Part shown: piece by piece, positions 25,629-34,294 of the stretch | Layout of the letters: each line of letters starts with the position of its first letter | Numbering within the stretch: position 1 is the stretch's first letter | From: Stenotrophomonas indicatrix | GTDB taxonomy: Bacteria; Pseudomonadota; Gammaproteobacteria; Xanthomonadales; Xanthomonadaceae | Direction: 5' to 3' | Assembly: GCF_002750975.1 (NCBI RefSeq) | Contig: NZ_PEJS01000001.1 | Coordinates: 1,550,001 to 1,614,000 of the forward strand | DNA length: 64,000 bases | Notes under the pieces: model-generated | Database searches by the model: none | Seen by the model: the letters and a program-made list of their open reading frames with translations, nothing else | Told to the model about the DNA's origin: nothing | Translations under genes and position numbers: made by a program

Positions 25629-26432
25629 ATGGAAGCACGACCGAGCGATGGCGGTGTAATGCCCTTGCCGTCGCAGTGGCGCAGCGCGCTGCGCGATGCA
25701 GATATCGAGATGCAGGGCATCGGCGTGTCGCGCGCCGATGTGGCGCGGGTGCGACGTCAAGGGTTGCCGGATGCGTTCCTGAAATCGGAAGTGATCGATG
25801 CCTTCAGCGAACTGGAGGGCGAAATCCTGCGTCTGCGTTGGCTGCGGGCACAGGGACAGCCGGTGCCAACGGTGTTGGATACGGCGGAGGAGGGCGGCCG
25901 GCGTTGGCTGCTGATGAGCGCGTTGCCCGGGCATGACCTGGCATCGTCGCCGACGCTGGCGCCCGACCAGGTGGTCGTGCTGCTGGCTGACGCGCTGCGC
26001 GCCCTGCATGCGCTGCCGGTTGCCGGTTGTCCGTTCGATCATCGCCTTGCATCGCGTTTGCCGGAGGTCGCTGCGCGCGTTGCCGCAGGGTTGATCGATG
26101 CGGATGATTTCGACGATGAGCGTCTGGGCCAGAGCGCCGAGCAGGTGCATGCCGAGCTGATCGCAGCGTGTCCGGCGGATGAGGATCTGGTGGTAGCGCA
26201 CGGCGATGCATGCCTGCCGAATCTGGTGGCGGTCGACGGCCGCTTCAGCGGTTTCATCGATTGCGGCCGGCTGGGTGTGGCTGATCGTTGCCAGGATCTG
26301 GCGTTGGCCGCACGCAGCCTGGTCCACAACTATGACGACACCCGCTGGCTTGCGCCCTTGCTGGCCCGCTATGGCATGGGTGCCGATGAGCGCCGACTCG
26401 CGTTCTACCGCCTGCTGGACGAGTTCTTCTAG
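25629..26432 (+). CDS. aph(3')-IIc: Aminoglycoside 3'-O-phosphotransferase, APH(3')-II type
   Basis: 267 residues from ATG 25629 (GGAG at an 8-bp spacing). The kinase catalytic loop reads VVAHGDACLPN and the metal loop reads GFIDCGRLGVADRCQDLALAARS. The lysine strand is AFLKSEV, and the C-terminus ends RLLDEFF as in APH(3')-II enzymes. Length matches the family (about 264). S. maltophilia is known to carry a chromosomal APH(3')-IIc that phosphorylates kanamycin, neomycin and related drugs. The base composition matches the surroundings and there is no insertion sequence nearby, so it is native. Confidence 0.9.
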   Translation: MEARPSDGGVMPLPSQWRSALRDADIEMQGIGVSRADVARVRRQGLPDAFLKSEVIDAFSELEGEILRLRWLRAQGQPVPTVLDTAEEGGRRWLLMSALPGHDLASSPTLAPDQVVVLLADALRALHALPVAGCPFDHRLASRLPEVAARVAAGLIDADDFDDERLGQSAEQVHAELIAACPADEDLVVAHGDACLPNLVAVDGRFSGFIDCGRLGVADRCQDLALAARSLVHNYDDTRWLAPLLARYGMGADERRLAFYRLLDEFF

Positions 26433-26549
26433 GTGCATGCAGGGTCCGCAGTTGCAGCAGGGCGCGGCAGGATCGGTCCTCAACAGCGGTTGAGGTCAAG
26501 CGCGACGCGCTGAACGGCGACTGGCCGAAGGCTTGGATTCGGCTTTTAA

Positions 26550-26569
26550 ATGGACGAACGTTCGTTCAT
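26550..26569. promoter_or_regulatory. TetR auto-operator candidate
   Basis: A 20-bp palindrome, symmetrical at 18 of 20 positions, with a perfect core ACGAACGTTCGT. It overlaps an in-frame ATG at 26550, which argues against that ATG as the start of the TetR gene. The next gene encodes the likely binding protein. Confidence 0.7.
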
Positions 26570-26579
26570 TGTCTGCCGC

Positions 26580-27170
26580 ATGAACCGCACCGACCGCAAT
26601 GAGCAACGCGCCTCGCAGATCCTGCAGGCGGCCCTGCAGTGCTTTCTGTCCAAGGGCTTCCATCAGACCAGCATGCGCGACATCGCGCAGGCGGCCGGGG
26701 TCAGCCTGGGCAATCTCTACAACCACTTTCCCGGCAAGGAGGCGCTGATCCTGGCGACGGCCAAGGCCGAACGGGACGAACTGCAGCCGTTGCTGCAGCG
26801 GTTGGCGGGATGCAATGGCGAACGTGCGCAGGTGCAGGGGTTCCTGCGGGACTTCCACACCCTGTGCCGGCAGCCGGAATGGGCGCTGTTGAGCGTGGAA
26901 GTGCTGGCCGAGAGCGCGCGTAATCCGGCGGTGGCGGCGGCATTCGCTGGCAACCGCGCGCAGTTGCAGCGCGGTCTTGCCGAGGCTTTGCAGGAGGTCG
27001 CACGTCGTGAGCGCCGCCGGCCCGTGCTGGCGCCCGCGCTGCAGGCGCAGGTGCTGCTGGATGCGATCGAGAGCGCTGCGCTGCGGCAGGGATTGGGTGA
27101 GGCGAGCGATGTCGATACCGACGTGCTTGATCCCTCTCTGCTGGCAGCTCTGCTTGGGGCGCGTGCGTGA
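26580..27170 (+). CDS. TetR-family repressor
   Basis: 196 residues from ATG 26580, chosen because the earlier in-frame ATG lies inside the operator. The helix-turn-helix domain reads ILQAALQCFLSKGFHQTSMRDIAQAAGVSLGNLYNHFPGKEALI. The C-terminal helices (FLRDFHTLCRQPEWALLSVEVLAESARNP) are of the usual ligand-binding kind. The stop overlaps a GTG start of the DUF418 gene (GTGA), so both are likely regulated by the palindrome. Confidence 0.88.
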   Translation: MNRTDRNEQRASQILQAALQCFLSKGFHQTSMRDIAQAAGVSLGNLYNHFPGKEALILATAKAERDELQPLLQRLAGCNGERAQVQGFLRDFHTLCRQPEWALLSVEVLAESARNPAVAAAFAGNRAQLQRGLAEALQEVARRERRRPVLAPALQAQVLLDAIESAALRQGLGEASDVDTDVLDPSLLAALLGARA

Positions 27171-28201
27171 GCACTGACGATCGGCGGCTGCATGGGCTGG
27201 ACCTGGCGCGCTACCTCGCCCTGGCCGGCATGGTGCTGGTCAACTTCCGCCTGGCGATGGCCGCCGAGACCGACGGCGGCGGCTGGCTTGCTGGATTCTT
27301 CCACCTGCTGGAAGGCAAGGCTTCGGCGACCTTCGTGACGCTGGCCGGGGTGGGCCTGATGCTGGCCACACAGCGACTGGCGTGGTGGCAGGCAAGCGTG
27401 CAGACCTGGCGGCGGGCCGTGTTCCTGGCCGTGCTCGGCCTGCTCAACCTGACCGTGTTTCCTGCCGATATCCTGCATTACTACGCGGTGTACTTCGCGC
27501 TGGCGGTGCTGTGGCTGCGCGCGTCGCCCCGTGTTCTGCTGGGCAGCATGGTGGCTCTGGCGATGGTCGCGTTCTGGTCCCTGCTGCGCTGGGACTACAG
27601 CCAGGGCTGGAACTGGCAGACGCTGGCTTACGAGGGGCTGTGGCACTGGCCGGGTGCGATGCGCAACCTGCTGTTCAATGGCTTCCATCCGGTGTTGCCG
27701 TGGCTGTGCTTTTTCCTTCTGGGCATGCTGCTGGCGCGGCTGCCGCTGTCGCAACCCCGGGTGCAGCGTGCCTTGCTGCTGCTCGGCCTGCTGCTGATGG
27801 GGGCCGGCCAGATGTTGCAGCAGTGGGGTCACGGCACGCCGTGGCAGGTGTGGCTGGCGACACAGCCGATGCCGCCCGGCCCGGCTTATCTGCTGACCGG
27901 CGCAGGCGCGGCGTGTGCACTGATCGCGGCATGCCTGTGGCTGGTGCGGCTGCATCCTGGCGATTGGCTGGAACCGTTCACTGCGGCCGGACGGATGACG
28001 CTGAGCCTGTACGTGGCGCACATCCTGATCGGCATGGGCGTGCTGGAATCGCTTGGACTGCTTGATGGCAGTGCCAGCCTGTCGTGGGTGCTGATGGCCG
28101 CGTTGTTGTTCGTGATGCTGGCGACCGCGGCGGCCTGGTTGTGGTCGTGGCAGTTCGCGCGCGGTCCGTTGGAAGCGGTCATGCGACGCATCGCCGGCTA
28201 G
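27167..28201 (+). CDS. DUF418-family (YeiB-like) membrane protein
   Basis: 344 residues, GTG start at 27167. The N-terminus RRLHGLDLARYLALAGMVLVNFRL and the fold of about ten hydrophobic helices match the YeiB/DUF418 group. The C-terminal DUF418 block AAGRMTLSLYVAHILIGMG is clear. The family is related to membrane acyltransferases; the function here is unknown. Coupling with the TetR gene suggests ligand-induced expression. Confidence 0.83.
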   Translation: MSTDDRRLHGLDLARYLALAGMVLVNFRLAMAAETDGGGWLAGFFHLLEGKASATFVTLAGVGLMLATQRLAWWQASVQTWRRAVFLAVLGLLNLTVFPADILHYYAVYFALAVLWLRASPRVLLGSMVALAMVAFWSLLRWDYSQGWNWQTLAYEGLWHWPGAMRNLLFNGFHPVLPWLCFFLLGMLLARLPLSQPRVQRALLLLGLLLMGAGQMLQQWGHGTPWQVWLATQPMPPGPAYLLTGAGAACALIAACLWLVRLHPGDWLEPFTAAGRMTLSLYVAHILIGMGVLESLGLLDGSASLSWVLMAALLFVMLATAAAWLWSWQFARGPLEAVMRRIAG

Positions 28202-28300
28202 TTCTTTTGTCGCAGGAGAGCGATGTTGTGACCAGTTTGCCTGTGCGGATGCAAGGCCATCTGCGATAGTAGGTGTCGTCACCAAAGCACGCCTGCATCC

Positions 28301-29308
28301 ATGTCATTCGCTTCGGCGCAGCAGATCGTTGAAGTCCTGCAGCAGTCCTACGACATCAACGCGACGGCGGTGGTGCCGCGTCCGGTGGGCGCCGACGCCA
28401 ATGCGTGCGTGTTCCGTATCGATGCCCGCCACGACCATTGGTGGTTGAAGTGCCGCAACTTCCAGGTGGCACCCGCGGTGTGGGACAGCCTGCATTGGCT
28501 GCGTGGCACCTTGGGCATCGAAGAGATTGTTGCGCCGTGGCCGGCATTGACCGGCGGCGCATCGGTGCAGCGCTGGGGCCTGCAGTTCACGCTGTTCCCC
28601 TACATCGAAGGGCAGTCGGGCTTCGAGGCACCGCTGAGCCGTGCGCAATGGCGCCAGCTGGGCGAAGTGCTGCGTCGCCTGCATGAGGCCGAGATTCCGC
28701 CGGCGTTGCGCCAGGCCCTGCCGACGCTGCGGCTTGAAACCGCAGCGGTCGACACGGTGGCGACATGGTTGCGCGATCCCTCGACGCAGGCGCAGGCGCA
28801 GGATCGGTCCGGCAGTGCGTTCCTGGCGCTGTGGCAGCAGCAGCGGCCGCGCATCGCCGAACTTCACCAGCGTGCCGAAGCGCTGCATCGCCAATTGCAG
28901 GGTGAAGCACCGGCGTTGCGCCTGTGCCACACCGACCTGCACGCGGGCAACCTGCTGATGGGGCAGGACGATGCACTCCACCTGATTGACTGGGATGGCC
29001 TGGCACTGGCCCCGCGCGAGCGTGACCTGATGTTTGTCGGCGCCGCGGTAGGTGGTCGCTGGGGGCGCGAGCATCCGCTCGGCTTCGCCGAAGGCTATGG
29101 CAGCGACCTGGGCGATCCGCGCTGGATTGCGTGGTACCGGCACTGGCGCATCCTGCAGGACCTGATCGAATTCGAGCAGATGCTGCTGGGCCCCGGCGCG
29201 GCGCAGCGCTCGTTGCAGCAGCACCGGCAAGCACTGCATTACCTGGGCGAGCAGTTCGCGCCGGGCAATGTGTTCGATGCGGCCGAGCGCGCGTACCAAG
29301 TGCTGTAG
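28301..29308 (+). CDS. APH/ChoK-fold phosphotransferase, unknown substrate
   Basis: 335 residues. It carries an APH-type catalytic loop CHTDLHAGNLL (about 210-220) followed by LIDWDGLALAPRERDLMFVG, and an upstream LRRLHEAEIP helix. The N-terminal lobe has WWLKCRN as the probable nucleotide-lysine strand. The family includes spectinomycin APH(9), homoserine and choline kinases. Substrate is not readable, and I do not call it a resistance gene. It is preceded by 99 bp without features and ends just before the large inverted repeat. Confidence 0.8.
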   Translation: MSFASAQQIVEVLQQSYDINATAVVPRPVGADANACVFRIDARHDHWWLKCRNFQVAPAVWDSLHWLRGTLGIEEIVAPWPALTGGASVQRWGLQFTLFPYIEGQSGFEAPLSRAQWRQLGEVLRRLHEAEIPPALRQALPTLRLETAAVDTVATWLRDPSTQAQAQDRSGSAFLALWQQQRPRIAELHQRAEALHRQLQGEAPALRLCHTDLHAGNLLMGQDDALHLIDWDGLALAPRERDLMFVGAAVGGRWGREHPLGFAEGYGSDLGDPRWIAWYRHWRILQDLIEFEQMLLGPGAAQRSLQQHRQALHYLGEQFAPGNVFDAAERAYQVL

Positions 29309-29980
29309 GGGGTCCGGCCGGGCTGCGCCCGGCACCTGCGGTAGTGCCGGCCGCTGGCCGGCAACCTCAACAGCAACAGCAACAGCCGAAGCAACAGCAA
29401 CAGCAAAAGCTGGCCTCCTGTGGGATGGCGGGGTGGGTCCGGTTGCGGGGGACGCCGTAAATCCCCAGACCGGCCCAGCCGCTGGCGGCTGTGCGTTCGG
29501 GCGCTTGCGAAGCAGTGCTTCGCAATCAAAGCGCCCTCACCCATGGAGGCTCGGTCGCGCCATCCATGGCGCTCACGCCCCCGCAACCGGACCCACCCCG
29601 CCTTCGACAATTCCTCGCTGCTGTTGGTGGGTGTCGACCTTGGTCGACACGGTAGATCCACGCCATGCGTGGATGCTCTTCGATCATTTGATCAATTGTC
29701 GAAGTATTCGATTTCGATGGAGATTCATCCACGCATGGCGTGGATCTACCAGACACCGGGAAACTGTCAAAGGTGGGGCGGTGTCGGATGGCGGGGTGTC
29801 CGCGGCATGGATGCCGCGGCCAAGCCCCCAAGGATGGGTTTACGGCGTCCCCGCCATCCGACACCGCCCCGCCATCCCCAGTCAATGCCGCTGTTGTTGT
29901 TGCTTCGGCTGTTGCTGTTGAGGTTGCTGTTACCTTGGCTCCGGCCTCCGCAGGTGCCGGGCGCAGCCCGGCCGGACCTC
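29309..29980. repeat. Gene-free 670-bp nested inverted repeat with a SMAG unit
   Basis: No gene is supported in this stretch. Its ends are a perfect 31-bp inverted repeat (29311-29341 against 29948-29978). Immediately inside, a CAACAG-type repetitive tract (about 29364-29410) faces a GCTGTTG-type tract on the other side (about 29889-29933). Further in, arms around GGGGACGCCGTAAA and TTTACGGCGTCCCC face each other, then GTCGACCTTGGTCGAC at the centre. It lies between the convergent 28301-29308 and 29981-30904 genes and could fold into a cruciform or long hairpin; a role as bidirectional terminator is possible. Confidence 0.8.
29341..29363 (+). repeat. SMAG repeat, canonical form
   Basis: GTAGTGCCGGCCGCTGGCCG followed by GCA: a GTAG head and a GCCGGCC/GGCCGGC hairpin, the hallmark of the S. 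maltophilia GTAG family. It lies in the left arm of the large inverted repeat. Confidence 0.85.
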
Positions 29981-30904
29981 TTACTCTGCCGGCTTGGCCG
30001 CTGCGCTCGCGGCGACGCTCGCTGCACGCCGTGACAGCACTGCTTCGCGATGGGCGATGTAGGCGTTGGCGGCGAGGATGATGCCCGCGCCGATGATGGT
30101 CCAGCGATCCACCGTCTCTGCGAACAACAGCCAGCCACACAAGGTCACCAGCGGCAGTTGCAGGAAGCTGATCGGGGTCAGCGCGGAGACTTCGCCCAGG
30201 CGCAGTGCGCGTGTCCACAGCAACTGGCCGATGGTGCCCAGCACGCCGGTGGCCAGCAACCAGACCCAGGCGATGCCGGTGGGCCACACCCATACGAACA
30301 AGGCCGGTATCAGCGACAGCGGTACCCAGAACACGTAGGTGTAAAGCACCACGGTGTCGGCGCTGTCGATACGGGTGAGCTGCTTGATCTGGATCGCCAC
30401 CAGCGAGCTGAGCACGGCGGCGGCCACCGCGATCAGGCTGCCGGACGTGAAGCCGGCCGTGCCCGGCCGCACGATCACCAGCACGCCGATGAAGCCGACC
30501 ACCACCGCTGCCCAGCGCCGTACGCGTACCGTTTCGCCCAGCCACAGCACCGCCGCGATGGTGACGAACAACGGGGTGGAGTAGGACAGCGAAACGGCCT
30601 GTGCCAGGGGCAGGTGGCCCAACGCCCAGAACGCGCACAGCATCGAGCCCAGGCCGATCGCGCTGCGCAGGAAATAGCGCGGCAGCTGCTGGGTCTTCAA
30701 CGGGGCATGGCCTGGGCGCAGCAGCATCGGCAGCAGGGCGAGCAGGCCGAAGGCATTGCGGAAAAACGCCACTTCCTGGGTCGGCACGTAGCGGGTGGCG
30801 TAGCGGATCGCCACCGCCATCAGTCCAAACGCCATGGTGCTGCCGAGCATCAGCAGCGCCGCCCGCAATGGGGTGGCGCTGGCGGGTAGGGCGGGTGTGC
30901 TCAC
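29981..30904 (-). CDS. EamA/DMT-family exporter
   Basis: 307 residues from a GTG at 30904, overlapping the murB stop as GTGA. Ten hydrophobic helices in two five-helix repeats, with [34 protein letters not shown] in the first EamA unit and [37 protein letters not shown] in the second, show a drug/metabolite transporter. The C-terminal tail is alanine-rich. Transported substance unknown. Coupling to murB is probably only positional. Confidence 0.86.
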   Translation of the reverse strand: MSTPALPASATPLRAALLMLGSTMAFGLMAVAIRYATRYVPTQEVAFFRNAFGLLALLPMLLRPGHAPLKTQQLPRYFLRSAIGLGSMLCAFWALGHLPLAQAVSLSYSTPLFVTIAAVLWLGETVRVRRWAAVVVGFIGVLVIVRPGTAGFTSGSLIAVAAAVLSSLVAIQIKQLTRIDSADTVVLYTYVFWVPLSLIPALFVWVWPTGIAWVWLLATGVLGTIGQLLWTRALRLGEVSALTPISFLQLPLVTLCGWLLFAETVDRWTIIGAGIILAANAYIAHREAVLSRRAASVAASAAAKPAE

Positions 30905-31965
30905 CACTGTGCGCCGAGCAGGCGGGGCTCCGGTTCGATCGGCACGCCGAACTTCTCCAGTACCGAAGCGGAGATCCGCCGTGCCAGCGCCAGCAGTTCA
31001 GTGCCGGTGGCGTTGCCGTGGTTGACCAGCACCAGCGCGTGGCTGGGCGCAACGCCGGCATCACCTTCGCGGAAGCCCTTCCAGCCACAGGATTCGATCA
31101 TCCAGGCCGCCGAGACCTTGCGGCGGTCGTCGCGGTCTGCCGGGAACACCGGCAGCTCGGGGAAGTGCTGCAGCAGCACCTCCACCTGTTCCAGTGGCAG
31201 CACCGGGTTCTTGAAGAAGCTGCCCGCGTTGCCCAGTACGTCGGGGTCGGGCAGCTTGCGGCGACGGATCGCGATCACCGCATTGGCCACGTCCACCGCG
31301 CTCGGCAGTTCCACGCCCTGCGCCTGCAGTTCTTCGCGGATGCCGGCGTAGCCCATGCGCAGGTCGTGCAGCAGCGGCAGTTTCAGTTCAATGGCGGTGA
31401 TCAGGTAGCGGTCCGGCTGCTGCTTGAACACGCTGTCGCGGTAGGCGAAGCCACACTGTTCGTTGTCCAGCCGTACCCAGGTTTTTTCCTGGCAGTCCCA
31501 GGCCTCTACGGTCTGGATGAACTCGCCGACCTGCGCGCCATAGGCGCCGATGTTCTGGATCGGCGATGCGCCGGCGGTGCCGGGAATCAGGGCCAGGTTT
31601 TCCAGGCCGGACAGGCCTTCCTGCAGCGACCACATCACCAGCCCGTGCCAGGACACGCCGGCTCCAGCGCGGATCACGGCGTGGTCGGCACGGTGTTCGA
31701 GGAAACTGATTTCGCGGTTGCCGAACACCAGCACGGTGCCGGGCAGGTCTTCGGCGATCAGCACATTGCTGCCGCTGCCGAGCACCAGCAGCGGGCCATT
31801 GGCCACTTCCGGCAACGCCAGAACCTCCGGCAGCAGCGCGGCGTCGTGCAGTTCCAGCAACTGCGCTGCGCTGGCCTGCACGTGGAACGTGTTCAGGGCC
31901 TGCAGTGGCGCGTTGTGGGTGAGGGTCCAGCGCAGCGGTGCTGCAGCGTTGTTGGTGTCGTCCAT
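30901..31965 (-). CDS. murB: UDP-N-acetylenolpyruvoylglucosamine reductase
   Basis: 354 residues from ATG 31965; a GTG at 31977 overlapping the pyrD stop is also in frame. The FAD-binding block reads [21 protein letters not shown], then [23 protein letters not shown]. The type I features are FAYRDSVFK (the substrate tyrosine region), [10 protein letters not shown] (the proton-donor serine) and [21 protein letters not shown] near the end. It reduces enolpyruvyl-UDP-GlcNAc to UDP-MurNAc in the cytosol for peptidoglycan. It lies 8 bp after pyrD in a tight minus-strand block. Confidence 0.94.
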   Translation of the reverse strand: MDDTNNAAAPLRWTLTHNAPLQALNTFHVQASAAQLLELHDAALLPEVLALPEVANGPLLVLGSGSNVLIAEDLPGTVLVFGNREISFLEHRADHAVIRAGAGVSWHGLVMWSLQEGLSGLENLALIPGTAGASPIQNIGAYGAQVGEFIQTVEAWDCQEKTWVRLDNEQCGFAYRDSVFKQQPDRYLITAIELKLPLLHDLRMGYAGIREELQAQGVELPSAVDVANAVIAIRRRKLPDPDVLGNAGSFFKNPVLPLEQVEVLLQHFPELPVFPADRDDRRKVSAAWMIESCGWKGFREGDAGVAPSHALVLVNHGNATGTELLALARRISASVLEKFGVPIEPEPRLLGAQW

Positions 31966-31973
31966 GGGCGTGC

Positions 31974-33029
31974 TCACAGGGGTGCCACCGCGCCGCGGCT
32001 GGGCGCCTCGCGTCGGCGGCGGATCGCCTCCACGCAGTCGGCGACCAATGCCGGGCCCTTGAAGATCAGGCCGCTGTAGCACTGCACCAGCGCCGCACCG
32101 GCGGCCATCTTGGCCACGGCGTCGGCACCGGACAGGATGCCGCCGACACCGACCAGCGGCACTGATTCGGGCAGGCGTGCACGCAGGCGGCGCAGTACCA
32201 GGGTGGACTGTTCCAGCACCGGTGCACCGGACAGCCCGCCGGCTTCATTGGCCAGCGGATCGCCGGCAACCCGGCTGTGGTCGATGGTGGTGTTGGTGGC
32301 GATCACGCCGTCCACCTGCAGTTCGCCAAGTACGCGCGCGGCGGCATCGATGTCGCGCTCGCTGAGGTCCGGGGCCACCTTCACCAGCATTGGCACGCGT
32401 CGGCCATGCTGCGCGGCCAGCGCTTCCTGGCGCTCACGCAGCTGGCTGACCAGCTGCCGCAGAGCGGTCTCTTCCTGCAGCTCGCGCAGGCCGGCCGTGT
32501 TGGGCGAGGAAATGTTGACGGTGATGTAGTCGGCCAGCGGGTACACCTTGTCCATGCAGGCGATGTAGTCATCGGCCGCCTGTTCGTTGGGGGTGTCCTT
32601 GTTCTTGCCGATGTTGATGCCGAGCAGGCCGCGCCGGCTGCGCGCGCGTTCGACGTTGCGCACCAGCGCATCCACCCCGGCGTTGTTGAAGCCCATGCGG
32701 TTGATGATCGCGTTGTGCGCAGGCAGCCGGAACAGGCGCGGCTTGGGGTTGCCGGCCTGCGGTCGCGGCGTGATCGTGCCGATCTCCACGAAGCCGAAGC
32801 CCAGCGCGAACAGTGCATCGATGTGCTCGCCATTCTTGTCCAGGCCGGCAGCAAGGCCGACCGGATTGGGGAACGTCAGCCCGAACACCGTGCTGGGCAT
32901 CGGCGCGATGCGTGCGGCCACCAGCGGCGTGGTGCCGGTGCGATAGGCCAGGTCCAGAGCGGACAGGCCGAGACCGTGGGCGCGTTCGGCGTCGAGCGAG
33001 AACAGGAAGGGGCGGGCAAGCGAATACAT
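31974..33029 (-). CDS. pyrD: Dihydroorotate dehydrogenase (quinone), class 2
   Basis: 351 residues. The N-terminal amphipathic helix [27 protein letters not shown] fits the membrane-docking part of class 2 enzymes. FMN-site motifs: [62 protein letters not shown] (the catalytic serine) and [32 protein letters not shown]. It oxidises dihydroorotate to orotate, passing electrons to quinone, in pyrimidine synthesis. It sits between a methyltransferase and murB. Confidence 0.95.
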   Translation of the reverse strand: MYSLARPFLFSLDAERAHGLGLSALDLAYRTGTTPLVAARIAPMPSTVFGLTFPNPVGLAAGLDKNGEHIDALFALGFGFVEIGTITPRPQAGNPKPRLFRLPAHNAIINRMGFNNAGVDALVRNVERARSRRGLLGINIGKNKDTPNEQAADDYIACMDKVYPLADYITVNISSPNTAGLRELQEETALRQLVSQLRERQEALAAQHGRRVPMLVKVAPDLSERDIDAAARVLGELQVDGVIATNTTIDHSRVAGDPLANEAGGLSGAPVLEQSTLVLRRLRARLPESVPLVGVGGILSGADAVAKMAAGAALVQCYSGLIFKGPALVADCVEAIRRRREAPSRGAVAPL

Positions 33030-33038
33030 GCGTTGGTT

Positions 33039-33809
33039 TCAGTCCAGCGTGCCGAGGAAGGCTCGGGTTCGATATTCAAAAGCGACCTGGCCGTCGACCG
33101 CATGGGCGGCGAACAGGTCCTGCAGCGCAGCCAGCATCGGCGCGTGGCGCGGATGGCCGGGCTGCGGCGCGTAGGAAGAAGACAGCAGGCGCCCGCGCAG
33201 GGCGTCCAGGTCCAGGTGCTGCACGTTCGGCAGCTGCACCATGCCGCGCAGGCCGGAGCCGAACCAGGCCTGCATGGTGGCGTCGTCCTGGTAGCGTTCG
33301 GCCACGGCGGTGTAGTCGGTGCCGTAGTCCAGCAGCAGTTGTTCGTAGCCGACCAGGAACGGGCTGGCATCGAGCAGGCGCGAATTCCAGTAGATCAGCG
33401 CCAGGCCGCCCGGGCGCAGGATGCGCTGCCATTCGGCGCGCACGGCCACGGTGTCGAACCAGTGGAAGGCCTGCGCGGCGCCGACCAGATCAACGCTGGC
33501 ATCGGCCAGCCCGGTGGCCTCGGCGCGGCCATCGACGGCGGAGAACTGCGGATACTGCGGCGCCAGCCAGTGCTCGGCGGCGGCGCGCATCGCCGCGTTG
33601 GGTTCGACGGCGACCAGTGGATGGCCGGCGGCCAGGAACTGTCGGCTGGAGATGCCGGTGCCGGCGCCGATGTCAGCGACACGCGCGCTGGTTGCCACGG
33701 CCATGGAGCCATGCAGCCAGTCCATCAGGGCAGGCGGATAGTCCGGGCGGTAGCGGACATAGTCCGCGACGCGGCTGCTGAAGCGTTCAGTGCTGTCGGC
33801 GGAGGTCAT
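33039..33809 (-). CDS. Class I SAM-dependent methyltransferase
   Basis: 256 residues. Motif I is VADIGAGTGISSRQFLAAGHPLVAVEPNAAMRAAAE, and the acidic LADASVDLVGAAQAFHWFD loop follows. ILRPGGLALIYWN matches the methyltransf-11/25 fold. Relatives are annotated as ubiquinone/menaquinone-type or generic methyltransferases; substrate unknown. It is 9 bp upstream of pyrD and 7 bp after the DUF4190 gene, so the block is probably a single transcript. Confidence 0.86.
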   Translation of the reverse strand: MTSADSTERFSSRVADYVRYRPDYPPALMDWLHGSMAVATSARVADIGAGTGISSRQFLAAGHPLVAVEPNAAMRAAAEHWLAPQYPQFSAVDGRAEATGLADASVDLVGAAQAFHWFDTVAVRAEWQRILRPGGLALIYWNSRLLDASPFLVGYEQLLLDYGTDYTAVAERYQDDATMQAWFGSGLRGMVQLPNVQHLDLDALRGRLLSSSYAPQPGHPRHAPMLAALQDLFAAHAVDGQVAFEYRTRAFLGTLD

Positions 33810-33816
33810 CGTGCTT

Positions 33817-34107
33817 TCACCAGCGCAGTCCAGGTTTGGCGTCGGCGCCGGCGGCCACCATCGCGAAGATCAGGATCGCCACCAGGCCCACCGCAGCGAG
33901 GATGTTGAGCCAACCCATGATCAACCCGGCCAGGGCCATGCCATCGCCGTCCTGTTCGCCGGCGCGGCGGCGGATCTCGGCGCGGGCCAGGTGCCCGGTG
34001 ATGATGGCAACAAGGGCGGCGACACCCGGCAGCACGGTCCAGCTGCAGATGCCCGCGATCAGGCTGACCACGGCCAGGGCGTTGCTCTGTCGGGGTGGCA
34101 CGCTCAT
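33817..34107 (-). CDS. DUF4190-family small membrane protein
   Basis: 96 residues from ATG 34107, with GGAGG upstream on the coding strand. Two hydrophobic segments (ALAVVSLIAGICSWTVLPGVAALVAIITG and MALAGLIMGWLNILAAVGLVAILIFAMVAAG) flank an HLARAEIRRRAG loop, as in DUF4190 proteins. No catalytic residues visible. Function unknown. It heads the block that includes pyrD and murB. Confidence 0.8.
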   Translation of the reverse strand: MSVPPRQSNALAVVSLIAGICSWTVLPGVAALVAIITGHLARAEIRRRAGEQDGDGMALAGLIMGWLNILAAVGLVAILIFAMVAAGADAKPGLRW

Positions 34108-34228
34108 CGAGTCCTCCGTGGCAGTGCCGACATGATAGTGCGTCTGCCCCGGCAATCCCATGGTCCGGCCAATGCAAGGCTGCCAGGCAAGGTTGGCAAC
34201 CATCGGAGCCGAGCGCGGGGTGGCTTTT

Positions 34229-34285
34229 GCAGGCGTCGACCTTGGTCGACGAATGCGGCGCCAACCAAGGTTGGCCGATACCGAG
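34229..34285. repeat. Palindromic intergenic hairpins
   Basis: GTCGACCTTGGTCGAC and CCAACCAAGGTTGG repeat the motifs seen at 13445-13557 and in the centre of the 29.3-30.0 kb repeat. They lie between the SDR and DUF4190 genes. Confidence 0.7.
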
Positions 34286-34294
34286 GGATCGGCG

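Noticed and set aside
28301..29308. Possible second aminoglycoside resistance gene
   Set aside because: It has the kinase fold and loop but no specific match to a resistance subgroup; the fold also covers choline and homoserine kinases.
29364..29410. CRISPR-like repeats (CAACAG tract)
   Set aside because: The units are short simple repeats without spacers and no cas genes are near; it is part of the inverted repeat.
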